Source: Adhaeretor mobilis
GTDB lineage: Bacteria; Planctomycetota; Planctomycetia; Pirellulales; Lacipirellulaceae
Assembly (NCBI RefSeq): GCF_007741515.1
Contig: NZ_CP036263.1
Location: 4,389,178 to 4,453,177, forward strand
DNA length: 64,000 nucleotides
Direction: 5' to 3'
The notes beneath the pieces were generated by a model. The model was not told the origin of the DNA. It worked only from the letters and a program-made list of their open reading frames with translations, and did no database searches. The stretch's first letter is position 1, and every line of letters begins with the position of its first letter. Positions 45,964 through 52,784 of the stretch are shown one piece after another. Position numbers and translations under genes: made by a program.

Positions 45964-46947
45964 ATGAATGTTTTGCTAACCGGTGGTGCCGGATACGTGG
46001 GCTCTCACGCAGCCAAAATGCTGCTTGCTGCCGGTCACACGACTTGGGTTTACGACAATCTTTCGTACGGCCATCGCCAAGCGGTTCCCGAAGATCGCTT
46101 CATTGAGGGCGACCTCATGGACGGGGCACGATTGGCTGCGGCATTTCGCGACTACAAAATCGAAGCCGTCATGCACTTCGCGGCCTTCGCCTACGTGGGT
46201 GAGTCCGTCACCGATCCGGGCAAGTACTACCAGAATAACGTGGTGGGCACGCTCTCTCTGCTGGACTCCATGCGAGCCACCGGCGTCGAGAAGATTGTCT
46301 TCTCGAGCACCTGCGCTACCTACGGCGTGCCCGAAGTCGTGCCGATAACCGAAGCTGAGAAGCAGGCCCCCATCAACCCGTACGGCTACACAAAGCTAGT
46401 GATCGAACGAGCCATGGCCGATTACGCGGCTGCCTATGGCCTGGGCTATGCGGCGCTGCGTTACTTCAATGCCTCTGGCGCTGCTGCCGATGGTTCCATC
46501 GGAGAGGACCATCAGCCCGAGACGCATCTCATCCCTCTAGTGCTTGATGTGGCACTGGGCAAGCGTGACGAGATCAAGATCTTCGGCGACGACTACGATA
46601 CCCCCGATGGCACCTGCATTCGCGACTATATTCACGTGGATGACTTAGCAACCGCGCACATCGCGGCTCTTGAGAAAATCAAATCGGGTGAAGGCTTGTT
46701 ATTGAACCTGGGCACCGGTGAAGGCGCAAGCGTGCTTGAAGTGATCAACGCGTGTCGCAAAGTTACGGGGAAAGAAATCCCGGCAAGGGTGGTGGAGCGG
46801 CGAGCTGGCGATCCAGATAGGCTAGTGGCTGATGCAAGTCTCGCGCGGAAAACGCTCGATTGGCAGCCCAAGCACGTGGGAATCAAGCCAATTGTCGAGT
46901 CGGCTTGGGCGTGGCACCGAGACCATCCCGAGGGTTTCGGGAAGTAA
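45964..46947 (+). CDS. galE: UDP-glucose 4-epimerase
   Basis: Interconverts UDP-glucose and UDP-galactose with bound NAD. The ATG at 45964 gives a 327-aa protein starting MNVLLTGGAGYVGSH, the NAD-binding Rossmann loop. The catalytic Tyr140-xxx-Lys144 is in PYGYTK, and the active-site Ser/Thr lie in SSTCATYG. Other GalE motifs are GEDHQPETHLIPLVLDVALG and DGTCIRDYIHVDDLA. AGGAG precedes the start with a long, 13-base gap. The gene's last 65 bp overlap the end of an antiparallel acetyltransferase gene. Its role here is in nucleotide-sugar supply for glycans. Confidence 0.96.
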   Translation: MNVLLTGGAGYVGSHAAKMLLAAGHTTWVYDNLSYGHRQAVPEDRFIEGDLMDGARLAAAFRDYKIEAVMHFAAFAYVGESVTDPGKYYQNNVVGTLSLLDSMRATGVEKIVFSSTCATYGVPEVVPITEAEKQAPINPYGYTKLVIERAMADYAAAYGLGYAALRYFNASGAAADGSIGEDHQPETHLIPLVLDVALGKRDEIKIFGDDYDTPDGTCIRDYIHVDDLATAHIAALEKIKSGEGLLLNLGTGEGASVLEVINACRKVTGKEIPARVVERRAGDPDRLVADASLARKTLDWQPKHVGIKPIVESAWAWHRDHPEGFGK

Positions 46948-47596
46948 TCCGCAATTCGCTCATGCTTGCCCCGCCACGGACTTCGATGGATTTGGCAGCA
47001 GCGGGAATCTTGCGAAGAGTCTCTCCGAGAACACCGGCGACCCAGATTCGCCCGACGGGCTTGAACCCTAGCCGCGTGCAACCCGCCAGGGCCGCTTCGT
47101 TGGTCCAGTCGGCCGTGGAGAGCAACGTGGTGACTCCTTCCTTAGAGAACTGACCCAATGCGCTCTGTTGGAGCAATCCATACAGCCCCCGTCCTCGGAA
47201 TTTAGCGTGGGTGTACCCTTTGTACATGAAGGCCATGTGCCTTGGAAAAGTCATCGCTACGCCAGATGCCTCGTTCCTGCCTCGATTGTACTTTGCCTGG
47301 ATCCCTTCGAAGGCGTACCACGCGTATCCGGCCAGTTGCCTATCGACGAAAGCAGCGAAGCACTGGTGGTTGGTTTTCTCTAAACGTACCGCATCAGCCG
47401 GCGACAACTCAAAGTCGGGAAGCAGGCTGTATGAGCGCACTTCCTGAACCGTGAGTTGCCGAAGCCTGACGTCACCGGGGGTCCTGCGCTCTCGGACATC
47501 TTCAGCGTCTAACGCCATCAACCAAGTGACGTCGAGCGTGAGAACTTTCTGCAAGCTCTTGTAGAGCACTCGAATTGGCTTGGCGACAGACTGCAT
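46883..47596 (-). CDS. GNAT-family N-acetyltransferase
   Basis: GNAT acetyltransferase-like protein of 237 aa. The acetyl-CoA-binding motif A is visible as FMYKGYTHAKFRGRGLYGLL. Strands and a beta-bulge motif follow (VTTLLSTADWTNEAALAGCTRLGFKPVGRIWV). The N-terminal 45 residues are not conserved-looking. The substrate is unknown. The gene ends inside galE: 65 bp are coding on both strands. It is 81 bp downstream of the JmjC-like gene on the same strand, with a REP-like hairpin between, and may be transcribed with it. Confidence 0.8.
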   Translation of the reverse strand: MQSVAKPIRVLYKSLQKVLTLDVTWLMALDAEDVRERRTPGDVRLRQLTVQEVRSYSLLPDFELSPADAVRLEKTNHQCFAAFVDRQLAGYAWYAFEGIQAKYNRGRNEASGVAMTFPRHMAFMYKGYTHAKFRGRGLYGLLQQSALGQFSKEGVTTLLSTADWTNEAALAGCTRLGFKPVGRIWVAGVLGETLRKIPAAAKSIEVRGGASMSELRITSRNPRDGLGATPKPTRQLA

Positions 47597-47641
47597 AGGA
47601 CCCCCAACTCACTGGACTCAATGGGCAACCTTAAAAGACCC

Positions 47642-47666
47642 CGTTCCCACGCAGGACGTGGGAACG
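47642..47666. repeat. REP-like hairpin CGTTCCCACG
   Basis: CGTTCCCACG-cagga-CGTGGGAACG is a perfect 10-bp stem with a 5-base loop. It lies between the JmjC-like and acetyltransferase genes. It matches the widespread TCGTTCCCACGC...GTGGGAACG intergenic repeat found in many bacterial genomes. Only one copy was noticed in this window. Confidence 0.75.
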
Positions 47667-47677
47667 AGGACCTTGAT

Positions 47678-48676
47678 TTAGCTGGCAACAGGCTGTAATT
47701 CCTCATGCGGTGCTGCTACCTTCTCTTCTTGCCCTTCCAAGAGGCTGAACCCGTGTGGTGCGTCTCTGTCGACTACGAACGACTTGGGATAAACGAACTG
47801 CTCCTTCTCCTTACCGGCAAACTTGCCGGCGTAGCGGAAACCACGAGCCAGCCACTGTTTGCTGTGGGCAGTCAGTCCGTCAACTTCAATGCTCTTCGCA
47901 CCGATGCCAAAACTCTTTCGCAAGTGATAGTTCGCGTTGTGGACATTCAATCGACGACGGGCGCGACTGTTCTTGTGCTCGGTAGAAAGCGACACGTTCA
48001 AACCTTCGAGATTTCGCACGCGATGTGGTGTAAGCTGAGGCCAAGTGATCAGTTCCCCCGGTTGCGCATCAAACACCAGAGCATAGCGGTCGAAGCTGTT
48101 GTTGTAGGGCACGTCTTCCGACCATTCGCCAGCGCAAACTTTCTCTAGCACTTCGATTGACGCAAACCGCGTGTCGAATGGTGGATAAACCCACACTCGT
48201 TTCTTGCCACGGATGTGCCAGAGCATGTTTACAGGCATGTCCACGTGATACGGGACCCAGGCTGTGGGCGAGGAAATGAGTAGGTTGGCCGTGCGATTTT
48301 CAGCTTTGAAGCCGGGTTTGTTACGTTCGATCTCGTCGTACATAGAATCGATCGCCGCGGCATGCTCCGGGTGATGGTCGAGTACCTTACGAACATTAAT
48401 CCAGAGTTGCCCACTATTGACTAGCTCCAGTAGTTCCGCACCCGACTCGTCTCCCCGATGCCCCTCGCGCCAGTCGAAAATGTTCGGATCAACGCCCATG
48501 GTGCTCACACCGAGGTGTTCAGGCGGATGCGAGTCAATGAGTTCCGCCAGAGCCTCATCGCTGAACAGTCCTGTCTCCTCCAAGCGATGCTGTGCGACCA
48601 GCACGCCCTCCTCAACGGTATCGAATGTCTTCTGGGTCCAATTCTCAAGTAAAGACGGTGTGTTGGGTTTAGGCAT
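47678..48676 (-). CDS. JmjC/cupin-8-like iron-dependent oxygenase-like protein
   Basis: A 332-aa protein of the cupin-like/JmjC fold. The iron-binding HxD pair is in PYHVDMPVNMLWHIRGKKRVWVYPP (His144, Asp146; the core after HVD is the second-strand signature). The distal histidine is likely His218 in TPHRVRN. Such proteins are usually 2-oxoglutarate/Fe(II) dioxygenases acting on proteins or small molecules. No signal peptide is seen. AAGAGGA lies upstream of the ATG. It is followed by the acetyltransferase gene on the same strand. The substrate is unknown. Confidence 0.8.
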   Translation of the reverse strand: MPKPNTPSLLENWTQKTFDTVEEGVLVAQHRLEETGLFSDEALAELIDSHPPEHLGVSTMGVDPNIFDWREGHRGDESGAELLELVNSGQLWINVRKVLDHHPEHAAAIDSMYDEIERNKPGFKAENRTANLLISSPTAWVPYHVDMPVNMLWHIRGKKRVWVYPPFDTRFASIEVLEKVCAGEWSEDVPYNNSFDRYALVFDAQPGELITWPQLTPHRVRNLEGLNVSLSTEHKNSRARRRLNVHNANYHLRKSFGIGAKSIEVDGLTAHSKQWLARGFRYAGKFAGKEKEQFVYPKSFVVDRDAPHGFSLLEGQEEKVAAPHEELQPVAS

Positions 48677-48929
48677 ACGTAAGGTCCTCTTAGTTAAGAA
48701 ACAAAGTCCAGCGGGAGCATAATAAGCAGTACCAACCGAGAGCTACACGGCACGGAAGTGAACTTGGAATTGAAGCAACGAGCGTGCCACAATCCGCAGA
48801 CGCGAAAACAGGCCGGTCAGAAGTCATAAACCTCATAGAACGAACCTTTTCCCGACTGCTGGTTCACTGAAAAGCAACCAGAGGTGGAGAAAAGAGAACG
48901 CCGGACGTCACGCCTACTTCAAGAGTAGC

Positions 48930-50240
48930 TTACTCGTGCCGCAACGCTTCGATCGGGTCAAGCTTAGCCGCCCGAATGGCTGGGTAGACACCGAAGACGA
49001 CGCCCACTATTACGGAAATCGAGAATGCCACCGGAATCGACCAGGGCACGACGGTGGGCTCGACTTCGCGGATGATCTCCGGCAGAGCGAGCATCTGCTC
49101 GGGGAACTTATACTCCAGCAACGTACGAAATTCCACGGTCATCAGGGTGCAGAGCAAACCGCCTCCAATGCCCAACAATCCGCCTACAACAGAAAGTACG
49201 ACGCTCTCAGCGAGGAACTGCCGCGTAATGTCGCGTCTTTTTGCGCCCAATGCGCGGCGAATGCCAATCTCGCGAGTGCGCTCTGTTACAGTTGCCAGCA
49301 TGATGTTCATAATGCCGATGCCACCGACAACCAGCGAGACGGCGGCAATCATGCCCAAGAAAATCACGAACATAAGCCGGGTAGTTTCCGCTTGCTGCAA
49401 AAGTTCCAGCGGCACGGTCACTGAATAGTCGGGCAATGTGTGATCTGCTTCAATCGTGTTCTTCACGACTTCGGCCGTGTTGAGCACTTGATCGCGGTGG
49501 TGAACTTCGAGATTGAAACGGCTGACCTCCACCAAGTCGCTTTGAAATTGCCCCGGTTTGGTCACGATGATCATGTCACCCAGTCGCCGCCAGAGCGATT
49601 CAATCGGAATGTATACATCACTGGAAAAGTCTTCCACTGCCGTGGAACCGCCGACCGCGGAAGAGGAATGCCGCTTCTTCATCGTGCCGACAACGATGTA
49701 GAACTCGTCGTCAGCCATGATCCGTTTGCCCAGCGGATCACCGAAGGGAAACAGCTTCTTTGCACTTGCTTCAGCCAGTACGCAGTAGTTACGCTCAGAT
49801 CGTCCGTCAGAATCAGTCAGAAATCGACCCTGGTCAACCTCCAGGCGAGACACCTCCGCGTAGTCGGGCGTGCAGCCTACGAGCCGACCTTCGAATTTGC
49901 GAGTGAGATAACGGAACTCTTTGGAAAGAATGCGGATTGGCAGCGCTCGCTTGAGCGTAGAGATCGTATCGCGCACTCGCTCGAAATCTGCCCGTGTAAG
50001 TCCGTAGCCTGAGTCTTGCACTTCGTCGCTGGAAGGCTTCACGGTGCTCACAATAATATTGCGAGCACCCAACTCGGCGATTTGCTCTTCGGCCTTCCGG
50101 CCAATGCCATCGCCGATGGCCAGCAGCCAAATAACGCCCGCGATACCGATGAAGATACCCAGGATTGTGAGCCCTGAGCGCAGCGGATGCAGTAGCAAGC
50201 TTTTGATACTCAGACGCATGGTCCGCCACCAACGCCTCAT
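48930..50240 (-). CDS. MacB-type ABC transporter permease
   Basis: FtsX/MacB-family permease of 436 aa with four membrane segments. The first follows the amphipathic N-terminus (SGLTILGIFIGIAGVIWLLAIGDG). A periplasmic domain of about 240 residues follows. Three C-terminal segments carry the signature VVGGIGIMNIMLATVTERTREIGIRRALGAKRRDI. Its start overlaps the upstream ATPase gene by four bases (ATGA), so the two are coupled. It is the last gene of a MarR-TolC-adaptor-ATPase-permease operon and is predicted to complete a tripartite efflux pump. The transported substrate is unknown. Confidence 0.93.
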   Translation of the reverse strand: MRRWWRTMRLSIKSLLLHPLRSGLTILGIFIGIAGVIWLLAIGDGIGRKAEEQIAELGARNIIVSTVKPSSDEVQDSGYGLTRADFERVRDTISTLKRALPIRILSKEFRYLTRKFEGRLVGCTPDYAEVSRLEVDQGRFLTDSDGRSERNYCVLAEASAKKLFPFGDPLGKRIMADDEFYIVVGTMKKRHSSSAVGGSTAVEDFSSDVYIPIESLWRRLGDMIIVTKPGQFQSDLVEVSRFNLEVHHRDQVLNTAEVVKNTIEADHTLPDYSVTVPLELLQQAETTRLMFVIFLGMIAAVSLVVGGIGIMNIMLATVTERTREIGIRRALGAKRRDITRQFLAESVVLSVVGGLLGIGGGLLCTLMTVEFRTLLEYKFPEQMLALPEIIREVEPTVVPWSIPVAFSISVIVGVVFGVYPAIRAAKLDPIEALRHE

Positions 50241-50947
50241 GACGACACCCCGGAGAAAGCCATATTGCGCTCGTCGGACTGAATTCGCCCGTCCCGCATG
50301 AGAATCGTACGCCCAGTTTGCTCCGCTACTTCAGGCTCATGGGTGACCATCACAATCGTGCGACCTTGAGCATTCAATTCCGCTAGAATTCCGAGAATCT
50401 CCTGCGTGGTGGCGGTGTCCAGATTACCGGTCGGTTCGTCTGCCAAAATGAATCTCGGATCGTTCACTAAACTGCGAGCAATCGCCACACGTTGCTGCTG
50501 CCCACCGGAAAGCTGTGCCGGTCGATGATCAAGCCGATCTTCCAGACCGACCTTGGTGGCTAGGTCGATACATCGCTGCCTCGATTCTGGCGTGAGATCG
50601 CCACTGTAATACAACGGCACTTCAATATTCTCTACTACCGTGAGTGCTTGGAGTAAGTTGTACGATTGAAAAATAAACCCAATGCGATTAGCCCGCGTTT
50701 CTGCCAGTTTATCGTCGCTCATGTGCGCGACGTCCTCATCGCCGAGCAGAAACGAACCACCAGTAGGTCGATCCAGGCAACCTAGCAAGTTCAACAGTGT
50801 GCTCTTGCCCGAACCCGAGGGTCCCATGATTGATATGTAGTCACCTTCAGGTACGTCAAACGAAACGCCACGCAACGCACGTACGGTCTCGCTACTCAGG
50901 TAGTAGTCTTTCTGAAGATCGCGAAGACTAGCGGCGAGGACGGTCAC
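50237..50947 (-). CDS. MacB/LolD-type ABC transporter ATP-binding protein
   Basis: ATPase of an efflux ABC system, 236 aa if the GTG at 50947 is the start. A GTG at 50983 adds 12 codons and cannot be excluded. Walker A is GPSGSGKSTLLNLLG. The Q-loop lies in FIFQSYNLL. The ABC signature is LSGGQQQRVAIARSL, Walker B is FILADEPTGNLD and the H-loop is MVTHEPEVA. The arrangement with the separate permease resembles MacB split in two. It overlaps the permease gene by four bases and follows the adaptor gene after 217 bp. Confidence 0.94.
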   Translation of the reverse strand: MTVLAASLRDLQKDYYLSSETVRALRGVSFDVPEGDYISIMGPSGSGKSTLLNLLGCLDRPTGGSFLLGDEDVAHMSDDKLAETRANRIGFIFQSYNLLQALTVVENIEVPLYYSGDLTPESRQRCIDLATKVGLEDRLDHRPAQLSGGQQQRVAIARSLVNDPRFILADEPTGNLDTATTQEILGILAELNAQGRTIVMVTHEPEVAEQTGRTILMRDGRIQSDERNMAFSGVSS

Positions 50948-51164
50948 AGTGAGGTACTCACAACAAGGATCAGAATGGAACACGGATTGGGCGGATTCAA
51001 GCCGAACGAGCTAAAAGCAATAGTCACAAGTGCTACGGAAGAATTGAGAAACAGCAAGTCAAAGCGTCAATGATAGGCAATGGTCGAAGTGAATCATTAT
51101 TAGCAACTATCCGCTCAAACCGCGTTGTTCTGCGTCATACTTCTCAGAGCCTGAGAAAAGAAGG

Positions 51165-52694
51165 CTAGCCACCGGCGCTTGACTGCGTTGCTTCGGAGTG
51201 CTCTGCAACTTTCTCTGGCAGCTGCAGCCCCTCAGCGATGGGCTGCTGTCCGTCGGCAGCCTTCTGCTGCGGCAGCGGCGGCAGATTCACCTCGCTGACC
51301 ATGCGTTTCGGGTTCATCGCCACAGCGTCGTTTTCGTTGAGCCCCCCACGGATCACGAAAAACTTGTCGTTCGTGGGGCCCACTTCCACTTTCTTGGCAT
51401 TCCAACGGCCCGCCTCTCTGACGAAGCAGAAAAAGTCCTCTCCGTGGGCGTAAACGCTTTGTACAGGCGCTTGGATAGCATCGGGCTCTTCAAGGCAGTT
51501 GATCGTGACCGAAGTGGTCATGCCTGAGCGGAGCTTCGCATCCGGTTCTTCAATCGTCACATAGGCTTTGTACTCCTTCACGTTTGCTTTTCGCCACCCG
51601 GAAGGCTCTGCGTAGCGATTCACTTTCTCGACTTGGCCCTTAAAGACCTGGTCGCCTAAGCCTACGGGGAATATCTTCGCAGGCATGCCGGGCTTCACAT
51701 ATTGAATCAGCGATTCGTTGATGGTGAGCTCGACACGCATCGAGCTCGCATCAGGCAGTTTGATGATGGTTTGCCGCTCTCGAATGACGGCGCCCTCTTC
51801 GACGACGAATTCGTTGTTGCCGCGATGATCCCGAGAGTGAGCGTACGTCACCACCCCTTGGTGTGGCGCCAGGATCGTGCATTTGCGAATTTGGTCTTCG
51901 ACATCTTCCAGCTTGCCGCGTTCCAACTCATGGCTTTTCTGGTCGGATTCCCATTTTGTTTTGGCGATTATGATATCGCTTTCTAATTGCTTGACCATCT
52001 TTTCTTTAGTAAAATTCTCCAGCACGCGCAGCTTGGTATTGGCCGCTTCGAGTTCCTTTTGCGATTTCTCAACCGCAAACTTGTCCGCTTCCAACTGCAA
52101 GTCGTTCACGTAGCCTTTTGCGGCCAGCTTCTTGCTGTACTCGAAGTACTCCTTCGCCCGATTGAGATTCTCCTCCGCCACAAACATTTCGCTCTCGATC
52201 GTCTGCTTTTCCTGGACGAAGGTTCCCTCAATGTATTCCCGCTTGGCGATTACGGCAGTTTCGTAGAGGTTCTTTGCCTCGACGACGACCGCTAAATTCG
52301 TGTTCGCCGTAATTTGGCGTGTGGTGCGTTCCTCTTCCAGGGCGGAGGAATCAAGCTCGATGAGAAAGTCGCCTTCCTCGACGTGTGTTCCTTCAGGGAC
52401 GATACGCAAAATGGCCAAGCCGGGCGTGTTATTCGTTTTGACTTCCGACTTCACTTCGACGACGCCAGCTGATTCTATCTCGCCGCGTTCAGTCACCGAC
52501 AGTGTAAAATCATCGCGTTGGACTTCGTGCAGAATGGCGTTGGTCTTGCCTTCGTCGTTACTCCGCGCGGCCCACACGTAGTAACTTGCAGCACCTATGC
52601 CGCCGAGTACTAGCAGAGTCGCCATGATCGAAAACGGGCTCGCGCCGCGACGATTGGAAGGCAAAGCAACAGGTTGGTTACAGCTTGAATTCAT
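51165..52694 (-). CDS. HlyD/MacA-type efflux adaptor protein
   Basis: Periplasmic adaptor of 509 aa (ATG at 52694), anchored by one N-terminal membrane segment (ATLLVLGGIGAASYYVWAA). The lipoyl half-motifs (LRIVPEGTHVEEGDFLIELDS and CTILAPHQGVVTYAH) frame a long coiled-coil hairpin. The beta-barrel (MRVELTINESLIQYVKPGMPA) and membrane-proximal domain (IQAPVQSVYAH) follow. It is encoded between the TolC-like gene and the ABC ATPase, so it should bridge the inner-membrane transporter and the outer-membrane channel. A GTG 36 bp upstream is possible. Confidence 0.93.
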   Translation of the reverse strand: MNSSCNQPVALPSNRRGASPFSIMATLLVLGGIGAASYYVWAARSNDEGKTNAILHEVQRDDFTLSVTERGEIESAGVVEVKSEVKTNNTPGLAILRIVPEGTHVEEGDFLIELDSSALEEERTTRQITANTNLAVVVEAKNLYETAVIAKREYIEGTFVQEKQTIESEMFVAEENLNRAKEYFEYSKKLAAKGYVNDLQLEADKFAVEKSQKELEAANTKLRVLENFTKEKMVKQLESDIIIAKTKWESDQKSHELERGKLEDVEDQIRKCTILAPHQGVVTYAHSRDHRGNNEFVVEEGAVIRERQTIIKLPDASSMRVELTINESLIQYVKPGMPAKIFPVGLGDQVFKGQVEKVNRYAEPSGWRKANVKEYKAYVTIEEPDAKLRSGMTTSVTINCLEEPDAIQAPVQSVYAHGEDFFCFVREAGRWNAKKVEVGPTNDKFFVIRGGLNENDAVAMNPKRMVSEVNLPPLPQQKAADGQQPIAEGLQLPEKVAEHSEATQSSAGG

Positions 52695-52784
52695 AGGTCG
52701 GCAGGGAGTTTGAAGCAGTGTTAGCGACACACAACGATTATACGCAAATAGGGTGGGAAGTGTTATCCGGCGGGCCAGAATCGC

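Noticed and set aside
47518..47706. Short minus-strand frame containing FPRPAWERG
   Set aside because: This peptide is the known translation artefact of the REP-type hairpin at 47642-47666.
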